A stretch of 64,000 nt of DNA, taken from Gammaproteobacteria bacterium (GTDB lineage: Bacteria; Pseudomonadota; Gammaproteobacteria; Pseudomonadales; Halieaceae). The translations under genes and the position numbers were made by a program. Positions 56,959-64,000 of this stretch are shown piece after piece. Within the stretch, counting starts at the first letter, position 1. Each line of letters begins with the position of its first letter. The DNA lies in assembly GCA_030426545.1 (NCBI GenBank), contig JAUHYL010000008.1, positions 1 to 64,000 on the forward strand, written 5' to 3'. Below the pieces are notes generated by a model. That model ran no database searches, was not told the DNA's origin, and saw only the letters and a list, made by a program, of their open reading frames with translations.

Positions 56959-57385
56959 TTGGAATGGTTTCCTTGGCTTCTTGCGGGGCTTTTTTTAATC
57001 GCTTTTCCGGGCCGGCGGCGGGGCTGCTGCACCCTCCTGCGGCCTACCTCTTACACGGATAGTCGCGCCCGGAAATAAACGCGCAATTATACGGGAAACT
57101 GGGCCTCAGCTGCCATGTTTTTAGCGGCTGCCAGCGAGAGAATTGGCGCCCTGGATTTGGCCTCTGCGGCCGGATTCGCCGGCTGCTGAGACGGTGTACC
57201 GCCAACGGGTGGCAGCGCCCTGTGCCGCAGGCCGGTGCAACAGGGCGCGCAACGCGCTCCCGGGGCACGCCCGGAAACCCCGACAGGCCCACAGGCAAGC
57301 AGCAATCCACACTTTGCGGTTATACTCTCGCGCAAGCGCAATCTGCCATTTCAATCTGCCAATCAGGGAGACCCGCTCGCGACCC
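56959..57385. other. Divergent gyrA/mtaD intergenic region
   Basis: About 427 bp. On the minus strand a perfect TATAAT is at 57086-57091, a likely gyrA -10 box, with only a weak -35 match at 16-19 nt. On the plus strand TATACT at 57321-57326 may serve mtaD; the -35 is also poor. Nothing else is supportable. Confidence 0.4.
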
Positions 57386-58717
57386 ATGAGCGATCAAGCA
57401 CTACACGCCGATACACTGATCCATCCTGACTGGATAGTCCCCGTTGTGCCGCAGGGGGTTGTGCTGGATGGCTACAGCCTTGCGATTACCGGCGACCGTA
57501 TCAGCGCACTGCTACCGCGCGCGCAAACCGGCGCTATCGAGGCTGACACCGTGCTGGAACTGCCGGGTCAGGTGTTGCTGCCGGGCCTTATCAACAGCCA
57601 CGGTCACGCCGGTATGAGCCTGTTGCGCGGCTACGCTGACGACAAACCACTGATGCCCTGGCTGGAGGAATTCATCTGGCCCGCCGAGGGTGCCCATGTC
57701 AGTGAAGCCTTCGTCGCCGATGGCACCGAACTGGCCATCGCTGAGATGATCCGCGCCGGCACAACGACTTTCAGCGACATGTATTTCTTTCCGGACATCG
57801 CCGCCAGGACGGCACAAACAGCGGGCATGCGCTGCCAGATCACCTTCCCCGTATTCGACTTTCCCACCGCGTGGGCAAAAAATGCAGACGAATACATCAG
57901 CAAAGGCCTGGCAGTACGCGACGATTTCAAACACAGCACGCTGGTGAGAGTGGTATTCGGGCCGCACGCACCGTATACGGTTTCCGCAGAAAACCTGGCC
58001 AAAGTAGCCACACTGGCCGCGGAGCTGGACGTGGAAATACATATCCACCTGCACGAAACCGCTGGCGAGGTCCTGCAGGCCGTGGAACAGAACGGCGAAC
58101 GGCCACTGGACAGCCTGCACCGGCTCGGGCTGATCGGGCCGCGCACGCAGTGCGTACATATGACTGACCTCGGTGACCAGGACATCGCACTGCTCGCCGG
58201 CGCCGGGGCACACGTGGTGCACTGCCCGCAATCGAACATGAAGCTGGCATCGGGCGTTTGCCCGGTCAGCAAGCTGATGGACAAAGGGATTAACGTGGCA
58301 TTGGGTACAGACTCCGCCGCCAGCAACAACAATCTCAACCTGTTCATCGAAATGCAGGCTGCGGCCCTGTTGGCCAAGGTAAGCAGCATGGACGCCACAC
58401 GGCTCGCCGCATCGGACGCCCTGGCCATGGCGACCATCAACGGCGCCCGCGCCATGGGCATTGCCGACCAGCTCGGCAGCCTGGAAACCGGCAAGTTGGC
58501 TGACGTCATCGCGGTTGACCTCAGCGGGCCGGAATTACAACCCGTGTATAACCCGCTTTCCCAGCTGGTTTACGCCTGCAATGGCAGCCAGGTGAGCCAC
58601 AGCTGGGTGGCCGGCCGCGCCGTCATGCAGAATCGTGAACTGACAACGATTGATATCGATGCCGTTCGCGAACGCAGCGAGAACTGGCGCAACCGCATTG
58701 AGGAGGGAAGACCATGA
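57386..58717 (+). CDS. mtaD: TRZ/ATZ-type amidohydrolase (MTA/SAH deaminase-like)
   Basis: The ATG at 57386 ([20 protein letters not shown]) is chosen over the ORF-track start; product 443 aa. The metal site HxH lies in [16 protein letters not shown], further His in [10 protein letters not shown] and HCPQSNMKL, and Asp in [12 protein letters not shown]. Members deaminate 5'-methylthioadenosine or S-adenosylhomocysteine, or nearby substrates. A gene of this family next to gyrA and ubiG is known in Pseudomonas. It overlaps ubiG by 4 nt. Confidence 0.88.
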   Translation: MSDQALHADTLIHPDWIVPVVPQGVVLDGYSLAITGDRISALLPRAQTGAIEADTVLELPGQVLLPGLINSHGHAGMSLLRGYADDKPLMPWLEEFIWPAEGAHVSEAFVADGTELAIAEMIRAGTTTFSDMYFFPDIAARTAQTAGMRCQITFPVFDFPTAWAKNADEYISKGLAVRDDFKHSTLVRVVFGPHAPYTVSAENLAKVATLAAELDVEIHIHLHETAGEVLQAVEQNGERPLDSLHRLGLIGPRTQCVHMTDLGDQDIALLAGAGAHVVHCPQSNMKLASGVCPVSKLMDKGINVALGTDSAASNNNLNLFIEMQAAALLAKVSSMDATRLAASDALAMATINGARAMGIADQLGSLETGKLADVIAVDLSGPELQPVYNPLSQLVYACNGSQVSHSWVAGRAVMQNRELTTIDIDAVRERSENWRNRIEEGRP

Positions 58718-59424
58718 ACAGCCCTGCAAATGTCGACCCGGCAGAGATTGCCAAGTTCGAGGAACTCGCCTCACGCTGGTGGGATCGCAACAGCGAATTC
58801 AAGCCGCTGCACGACATCAATCCGCTGCGCGCCAACTATATCGACGAGCACTCGCCGGTTGCGGGCAAGCGGCTGATCGACATCGGTTGCGGTGGCGGCA
58901 TTCTCGCCGAGGCCATGGCGCAACGGGGCGCAACGGTAACCGGTATCGACATGGGTGAAGCGCCCCTGGCGGTTGCGCGTCTGCACCTGCTGGAATCCGG
59001 GGCCGAGGTAGACTATCGACGCTCAACTGCGGAGGAACTCGCCGCCCAGGAACCCGGACACTACGATATTGTCTGCTGCCTGGAGATGCTGGAACACGTT
59101 CCTGAACCCGGCGATGTCATTGCCGCCTGCGCCGAGCTGGCGAAACCCGGCGCCTCGCTGTATTTCTCGACCATCAATCGCAACCCCAAGTCCTACGTCT
59201 TCGCCATTGTCGGTGCCGAGCACATCCTGCGCCTGTTGCCGGTGGGTACGCACGAGTATGAAAAATTCATCAAACCGTCCGAGCTCGCTGGCTGGATCAG
59301 GGCCGCTGGGCTGGTGCTGGACGACATGACCGGGCTGACCTACAACCCGCTGACGAAACGCTACCGGCTGAACCCCAGGGACGTGGATGTGAATTACATG
59401 GTGCGCGCGGTAAAACCCGCATGA
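58714..59424 (+). CDS. ubiG: Ubiquinone biosynthesis O-methyltransferase
   Basis: This 236-aa SAM-dependent methyltransferase performs both O-methylations in ubiquinone synthesis. It has the SAM motif [20 protein letters not shown] and the family N-terminal [20 protein letters not shown]. It overlaps mtaD upstream and mupP downstream by 4 nt each, indicating translational coupling. Confidence 0.97.
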   Translation: MNSPANVDPAEIAKFEELASRWWDRNSEFKPLHDINPLRANYIDEHSPVAGKRLIDIGCGGGILAEAMAQRGATVTGIDMGEAPLAVARLHLLESGAEVDYRRSTAEELAAQEPGHYDIVCCLEMLEHVPEPGDVIAACAELAKPGASLYFSTINRNPKSYVFAIVGAEHILRLLPVGTHEYEKFIKPSELAGWIRAAGLVLDDMTGLTYNPLTKRYRLNPRDVDVNYMVRAVKPA

Positions 59425-60110
59425 GCCACGCACGCAACGCGTCCTTTCCGCGCCGGTTGCGCGCCGTGTTGTTCGACCTGGATGGCACCCTGATCGACAC
59501 CGCCGATGAATTCGTGCCGGCCGTACAGGCGCTACGCGCAGAGAACGGCCTCGCGCCGTTGGCGCCCGAGCGCATTCGCGCCTCGGTATCGAACGGCGCG
59601 CGCGCACTCGTCTGCCTGGGGCTGAATATGCAGGACGACCACCCGGATTTTGAAACCCACCGCCTGCGACTGCTGGCGCTGTACAGCGAGGTTCTCGGCA
59701 CTCTGGCGCAACCCTATCCCGGCATCGCTGAGCTGTTGCGACGGCTGGCCGCGCGCGGAATCGGCTGGGGCATCGCCACCAACAAGCCGCGCGCCTACAC
59801 CGAACCATTACTGCAACGCCTGAACATAAAACCAGCGCCCGGCAGCGTGGTGTGCCCCGACGATGTCGCCGAGCGCAAACCGCACCCGGAAAGCCTCTAC
59901 CGCAACTGTGTGGAACTCAACTGTTCGCCCGCGGAAACGATCTATATCGGCGATCACGCCCGGGATATCGAGGCGGGACGCCGCGCCGGCATGTACACCA
60001 TTGCCGCCGCTTACGGCTATATTGAGCCCGGCGACGACCCGCAGCAATGGGGCGCTGATGCACTGGTAGAGCGTAGCGAAGATCTGCTCACACACTTTCA
60101 GGAACGCTAG
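59421..60110 (+). CDS. mupP: HAD phosphatase, MupP-like
   Basis: This 229-aa HAD-IA phosphatase has motif [15 protein letters not shown], motif II TNKP, motif [11 protein letters not shown] and motif [14 protein letters not shown]. In Pseudomonas the homolog in this exact order (after ubiG) is the MurNAc-6-phosphate phosphatase of peptidoglycan recycling. Phosphoglycolate phosphatase is the alternative; gene order favours MupP. Confidence 0.8.
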   Translation: MSHARNASFPRRLRAVLFDLDGTLIDTADEFVPAVQALRAENGLAPLAPERIRASVSNGARALVCLGLNMQDDHPDFETHRLRLLALYSEVLGTLAQPYPGIAELLRRLAARGIGWGIATNKPRAYTEPLLQRLNIKPAPGSVVCPDDVAERKPHPESLYRNCVELNCSPAETIYIGDHARDIEAGRRAGMYTIAAAYGYIEPGDDPQQWGADALVERSEDLLTHFQER

Positions 60111-60121
60111 ACAAGACACCC

Positions 60122-60880
60122 ATGGATACTCTGCTTACTCCACGCAACTACCGCCCCCGGGCGAACCTGTTGCAGGGCAAAACCCTGCTGGTGACGGGCG
60201 CCGGCGACGGCATCGGCAAGGCGGCGGCACTCTCGTATGCCGCTTACGGTGCAACGGTGCTGTTGCTGGGACGTACGGGCAGCAAACTGGAAGCAGTCTA
60301 TGACCAGATCGAGGCAGGCGGCGGTGCCAAACCCGCCATCATCGAAATGGATCTGGCCAGCGCGGGCGAGGAAAGTTACGCCAACCTCGCCGACGGTCTG
60401 GGGAACGAGTTTGAGCGCCTGGACGGCATCCTGCACAACGCCTCTATCCTGGGTGACAGAACGCCCATTCAGTCGGCCAACTATGCTACCTGGCAGGAGG
60501 TGATGCAGGTCAACGTCAATGCGCCGTTTATCCTCACTCGCGCATTGCTGCCGCTGCTGCAACTCTCGCCATCCGCGTCCATTATCTTCACCTCGTCGGG
60601 CGTGGGTCGCGTCGGCCGCGCTTACTGGGGCGCCTATGCCGTATCCAAGTTTGCTACCGAGGGATTCATGCAGGTGCTGGCAGATGAGCTGGAAAACACT
60701 TCCCACATCCGCGTCAACTCGATCAATCCCAAGGGCACCAACACCGCCATGCGCCGGCTCGCCTACCCGGCGGAGAACCCGACGGACAACCCCTCGCCCG
60801 ACGACATCATGCCGGCCTACCTGTTCCTGATGGGGGAAGACTCCGCGGGAATGACGGGCAAGGCGTTCGACGCGCGTTAA
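60122..60880 (+). CDS. YciK-family SDR oxidoreductase
   Basis: This 252-aa short-chain dehydrogenase starts MDTLLTPRNYRPRANLLQGK and has TGAGDGIGKAAALSYA, HNASIL in place of NNAG, and TSSGVGRVGRAYWGAYAVSK. It is the YciK type found after mupP in pseudomonads. Substrate is unknown. It begins 11 nt after mupP, in the same operon. Confidence 0.9.
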   Translation: MDTLLTPRNYRPRANLLQGKTLLVTGAGDGIGKAAALSYAAYGATVLLLGRTGSKLEAVYDQIEAGGGAKPAIIEMDLASAGEESYANLADGLGNEFERLDGILHNASILGDRTPIQSANYATWQEVMQVNVNAPFILTRALLPLLQLSPSASIIFTSSGVGRVGRAYWGAYAVSKFATEGFMQVLADELENTSHIRVNSINPKGTNTAMRRLAYPAENPTDNPSPDDIMPAYLFLMGEDSAGMTGKAFDAR

Positions 60881-60992
60881 GCGCGCCTGCACAGGGGCAG
60901 ATCACAGCCGTGCTCTGGCGTGACCGGGATCAGAAAGGGAAACAGGCCAGAAAGGCATCTGACCTGCCAAGAACCGTGGTCTGCGCCGGAGG

Positions 60993-61445
60993 CTAGCCGG
61001 CGAGTTCTGACGTGCAGTTCGGGCAGCGCGTCGCCTTCAGCGGTACCTCAGACAGGCAGTAGCCGCATTCCTTCGTGGTCGGCGCCTCTTCTTCCTTTTC
61101 CTCTTCAGCCTGCAGTTTGTTGATCGACCGGATGAGCAGGAAAACAGCAAAGGCAACAATCAGGAAGCTGACAACCGAGTTCAGGAACAGGCCGTAACTG
61201 ATCGTCACCGCACCTGCTTCCTGGGCCATCTCAAGCGTGGCATAAGGCCCCGCCTGGGCGCCCTCTTTCAGCGTAATAAACAGGTCACTGAAATCGACCC
61301 CGCCCATGAGCAAGCCAATCGGCGGCATAATGACATCTGCGACAAGGCTTTTGACAATGGTGCCAAACGCACCACCGATGATGATACCTACGGCCATATC
61401 AACGACGTTGCCGCGCATCGCGAACTCTTTGAAATCCTTCAGCAT
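60993..61445 (-). CDS. mscL: Large-conductance mechanosensitive channel with zinc-ribbon tail
   Basis: This 150-aa channel opens under membrane tension to release solutes. Both helices are present ([20 protein letters not shown] and [20 protein letters not shown]). Most MscL are about 136 aa; here the tail continues with [20 protein letters not shown], a four-cysteine zinc-ribbon-like module. Function of the tail is unknown. It is convergent with the yciK-like gene. Confidence 0.95.
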   Translation of the reverse strand: MLKDFKEFAMRGNVVDMAVGIIIGGAFGTIVKSLVADVIMPPIGLLMGGVDFSDLFITLKEGAQAGPYATLEMAQEAGAVTISYGLFLNSVVSFLIVAFAVFLLIRSINKLQAEEEKEEEAPTTKECGYCLSEVPLKATRCPNCTSELAG

Positions 61446-61589
61446 GGTGTCTCTCCTTCAGAGTTATTCTTGAACCAGCTCGACCAGCCCGGCTTATTGC
61501 ATTCTCGCCTATACGGCACGCCCATGGAAACTGCGAGGATGCTGCAAACTGTAAAAACTGCCCCGTGCCTGCAGGCGCGCGGCGCGGAA

Positions 61590-62504
61590 TTACCTGGGCC
61601 GGCGCCCGGCTTTGGCCACACCGCGCCCCGTGCGCTTGCCAAACTGCCGCTCCATCACTTCGCGCTCTTTGGCGGACACCCGCTGCAGTGACTTCGCGGG
61701 CAACCCCGCCATGCGGTAAAGCGTTTTTACATCCTTGTGATCCATCTCCACCCACTGGCCCTGCTTAACCTTGGAGGGAATAAACACATCACCGTAACGC
61801 ACTCGCTTGAGCCTCGACACTGTGAGTCCCTGCGACTCCCACAACCTGCGCACCTCGCGATTGCGGCCCTCCATCAGCACCACGTAATACCATTTATTGA
61901 TGCCATCCTGGTCGCCACCGCCATCCTGAATGTCGGTGAAGCGCGCCACGCCGTCGTCAAGCATCACGCCTTCCAACATGCGCTGCAGCATGTCCGGGGT
62001 CACATCACCCATGACGCGCACCATATACTCGCGTTCGATATTGGAAGAAGGGTGCATGAGCGCATTGGCCAGTTCGCCGTCGGTGGTAAACAGCAACAGA
62101 CCTGACGTGTTGTAATCGAGACGACCGATAGAGATCCAGCGGCCCTGCTTGAGCTTGGGCAGGCGCTGGAAAACCGTGCGACGATCCTGCGGATCGCTGC
62201 GGCTGGTGACTTCACCGGGGGGCTTGTGATACAGAATGCAGCGAACCTTGTCGGCGTCCTCGCGCTGCAGCGGCTTGCCGTCTACCGTGAGGCGGTCGTG
62301 TTCAGTCACCCTGTCGCCGAGCTTGGCGCGCCTGCCGTTGACGTTGACGCGACCCTGCTCTATCCAGCGCTCCATTTCACGCCGCGAGCCCAAACCGGTG
62401 GCGGCCAGTACCTTTTGCAGTTTGTCACCGGCAGGAGAAGACGCCTGGGAAGCCGTGTCCGGCTGATCACCCCCGGGCTTGCTCCCGCGGGATCGAGTCG
62501 CCAC
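61590..62504 (-). CDS. rluB: 23S rRNA pseudouridine synthase RluB
   Basis: This 304-aa enzyme has an N-terminal S4 RNA-binding domain (KLQKVLAATGLGSRREMERW) and the RsuA/RluB catalytic domain with Asp in GRLDYNTSGLLLFTTDG. RluB acts at 23S position 2605 in E. coli. The C terminus is basic. It follows scpB by 4 nt, the conserved scpA-scpB-rluB order. Confidence 0.94.
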   Translation of the reverse strand: MATRSRGSKPGGDQPDTASQASSPAGDKLQKVLAATGLGSRREMERWIEQGRVNVNGRRAKLGDRVTEHDRLTVDGKPLQREDADKVRCILYHKPPGEVTSRSDPQDRRTVFQRLPKLKQGRWISIGRLDYNTSGLLLFTTDGELANALMHPSSNIEREYMVRVMGDVTPDMLQRMLEGVMLDDGVARFTDIQDGGGDQDGINKWYYVVLMEGRNREVRRLWESQGLTVSRLKRVRYGDVFIPSKVKQGQWVEMDHKDVKTLYRMAGLPAKSLQRVSAKEREVMERQFGKRTGRGVAKAGRRPR

Positions 62505-62508
62505 GGGG

Positions 62509-63465
62509 TCAGCCCCGGAATTCTGGTTTTGCCGCGTCGACGTCCTGCAGCTCGTGTTCGGCGGGCGCCTCGGCAGCGTTCTCGGCCGCTACATCCACGG
62601 ACGACTCAGCCGCAGGTTCGGCGACGGCCGGTTCCTCTGCGTCGAAGTCCTCCGCCATTGCCGCGTCGTCCACGTCCACCGGCGCGCTGGCGCGGGCCTC
62701 CAGATCATCTGCAGCGGCTTCCAGGGTGATGCCCTGCTCGTCCACCGCGGGCTCGGTCGCAGGGGATGGTTCCGCTTCGTCTGGCGCCTGATCTGCCCGG
62801 CTGACGTCGCCGTCTTCAGCCTGAGCCTCGGGCACGTGATCCGTACCGCCGACAACGGTCAGCTCAGGCGCCCCCTCCTTTGGGTCATCGCCCTCACCCG
62901 CTTCAGGTTCGCTGAATCCCAGTTCGGCATTCAGGGTATCCAGGTCGCGAATCTCGGCCAGTGCCGGCAGTTGATCCAGACTTTTCAGGTTGAAGTAATC
63001 GAGGAACTGTTTGGTGGTGGCGTACATGGCGGGCCGACCGGGTACGTCGCGATGCCCCACCACGCGAATCCATTCACGTTCATGCAGTGTCTTGATGATA
63101 TTCGAGCTGACCGCCACCCCGCGAATTTCTTCAATCTCACCGCGGGTAATCGGCTGGCGGTAAGCGATTAGCGCCAGGGTTTCGAGCAATGCGCGCGAGT
63201 ACCGCTGCGGGCGCTCCTGCCACAACCGACCCACCCAGGGGCTCAGGTTTTGCCGCACCTGGAAACGATAACCGCTGGCCACCTGCAGCAGTTCGAAGCC
63301 CCTGCCCTCGCAGCGCTCGGCGATTTCCTCCAGGGCTTCACGTATGGCGCTGTTCTCGGGGCGTTCGTTTTCCTCGAACAACTCACCGAGCTGCGCCACG
63401 GTAAGGGGTTTGCCCGCGGCGAGCAGTGCGCCTTCCAGAATCTGTACTAATCCGGTTTCCGACAT
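62509..63465 (-). CDS. scpB: Segregation and condensation protein B
   Basis: The ATG at 63465 (MSETGLVQILEGALLAAGKP) is preferred; the ORF track starts 20 codons earlier inside scpA. The product is 318 aa. Tandem winged helices occupy about 1-170 (EEIRGVAVSSNIIKTLHERE, GRPAMYATTKQFLDYFNL). The remaining ~130 residues are an Ala/Glu/Asp-rich tail absent from the standard ~190-200-aa ScpB. With ScpA it regulates SMC condensin. Confidence 0.94.
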   Translation of the reverse strand: MSETGLVQILEGALLAAGKPLTVAQLGELFEENERPENSAIREALEEIAERCEGRGFELLQVASGYRFQVRQNLSPWVGRLWQERPQRYSRALLETLALIAYRQPITRGEIEEIRGVAVSSNIIKTLHEREWIRVVGHRDVPGRPAMYATTKQFLDYFNLKSLDQLPALAEIRDLDTLNAELGFSEPEAGEGDDPKEGAPELTVVGGTDHVPEAQAEDGDVSRADQAPDEAEPSPATEPAVDEQGITLEAAADDLEARASAPVDVDDAAMAEDFDAEEPAVAEPAAESSVDVAAENAAEAPAEHELQDVDAAKPEFRG

Positions 63466-63466
63466 A

Positions 63467-64000
63467 TCACTCCGACCTTGCCTTGACGTGGATGGGGCCA
63501 AAATTTTCCGTCTGCACAACCTCAACCAGCGATTCCTTGATCAACTCCATAATGGCGAGGAAAGTAACAACCACACCGAGGCGACCCTCGTCCGCGGTGA
63601 ATAACTGCACAAAGGGTACAAACTGTTTGCCGCCCAGGCGCTCCAGCACCTGGCTCATACGTTCCCGGGTGGAAAGTGCCTCGCGCTGGATGTGGTGGCT
63701 TTCAAACATGTCGGCGCGACGCAGTACGTCGCCCAGCGCCAGCAGCAGCTCGCGCATATCGACATCCGGTTCCGGACGCTCGCGCTCGATCTCCGGCGGC
63801 GCGGCACTGCCGACCCAGGTGTCGCGCTCCTGCCGCGGCAGCTCCTCGATCTCCTCGGCCGCTTTCTTGAAGCGCTCGTATTCCTGCAGGCGGCGGATGA
63901 GCAGCGCGCGCGGATCGTCCTCATCCTCTTCCACTTCCGTGGAGCGCGGCAGCAGCATGCGCGACTTGATCTCTGCCAGCATGGCGGCCATGAGCAGGTA
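63467..64000 (-). CDS. scpA: Segregation and condensation protein A (partial)
   Basis: The C-terminal part, 177 codons, runs off the window end with no start; the frame continues upstream of the ORF-track Met as YLLMAAMLAEIKSRMLLPRS. It is the kleisin ScpA, which links SMC and ScpB. The C-terminal winged helix (TFLAIMELIKESLVEVVQTE) is complete. A single nucleotide separates it from scpB. Confidence 0.93.
   Translation of the reverse strand, partial: YLLMAAMLAEIKSRMLLPRSTEVEEDEDDPRALLIRRLQEYERFKKAAEEIEELPRQERDTWVGSAAPPEIERERPEPDVDMRELLLALGDVLRRADMFESHHIQREALSTRERMSQVLERLGGKQFVPFVQLFTADEGRLGVVVTFLAIMELIKESLVEVVQTENFGPIHVKARSE

Overview
The window looks like chromosomal DNA of a free-living, probably marine gammaproteobacterium of the Halieaceae/Cellvibrionales type. 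This is inferred from gene content, not from a marker-gene search. The evidence is: (i) the gammaproteobacterial orders thrS-infC-rpmI-rplT-pheS-pheT-ihfA-merR and gyrA/serC-pheA-tyrA-aroA-cmk-rpsA-ihfB-lapA-pyrF, plus a mtaD-ubiG-mupP-yciK set known next to gyrA in pseudomonads; (ii) a proteobacterial dedicated sortase system, typical of marine Proteobacteria; (iii) a PEP-CTERM surface protein; (iv) a WS/DGAT wax-ester synthase beside a PHA-synthase-like protein.

Layout. 1-8.0 kb (minus strand): terminator, tRNA-Pro(GGG), merR-like gene, ihfA, pheT, pheS, two large hairpin repeats, rplT, rpmI, infC (AUU start) and thrS. 8.0-11.3 kb: a possible 47-aa exported peptide, a PhaC-like protein and WS/DGAT, the last two overlapping by 4 nt. 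11.4-17.3 kb: a complete dedicated sortase locus, with class GN sortase and its VIT/VWA target on the minus strand and the two-component pair PdsR/PdsS on the plus strand; tandem 10-bp repeats lie in the divergent gap. 17.3-19.5 kb: uvrB and tRNA-Asn(GTT). 19.7-22.4 kb: a lipoprotein with type-3 (Ca-binding-like) repeats, and a VWA/PEP-CTERM protein preceded by a sigma-54-like promoter. 22.4-29.9 kb: a TetR-controlled accessory cluster (SDR, luciferase-like oxidoreductase, TonB-dependent receptor, second SDR, tandem NTF2-like paralogs, VOC protein) that reads as an uncharacterised uptake and catabolic unit. 30.0-40.6 kb: assorted genes, including an outer-membrane barrel protein, a NYN/LOTUS protein, a CNNM-type protein, an SLC1 symporter, a 759-aa fusion of a NagB/6-phosphogluconolactonase-like domain with an alpha/beta hydrolase, and an iron-type alcohol dehydrogenase. 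40.7-44.7 kb: a three-gene polysaccharide set (WbpM-, WbpL- and WbpV-like). 44.8-54.2 kb: comEA, pyrF, lapA, ihfB, rpsA, cmk, aroA, tyrA, pheA, serC. 54.3-64 kb: gyrA, mtaD, ubiG, mupP, yciK, mscL, rluB, scpB and a partial scpA running off the end.

Most of the window is ordinary core genome. The observations most worth following are: two hairpin elements upstream of pheS with different 23-bp arms around a related loop; the sortase locus with a degenerate sorting signal and candidate PdsR operator; the sigma-54-like promoter and inverted repeat upstream of the PEP-CTERM gene; the TetR-governed catabolic cluster; and the NagB-like/hydrolase fusion, whose expected motif histidine is replaced. 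No CRISPR array, rRNA, insertion sequence, transposase or integrase was seen.
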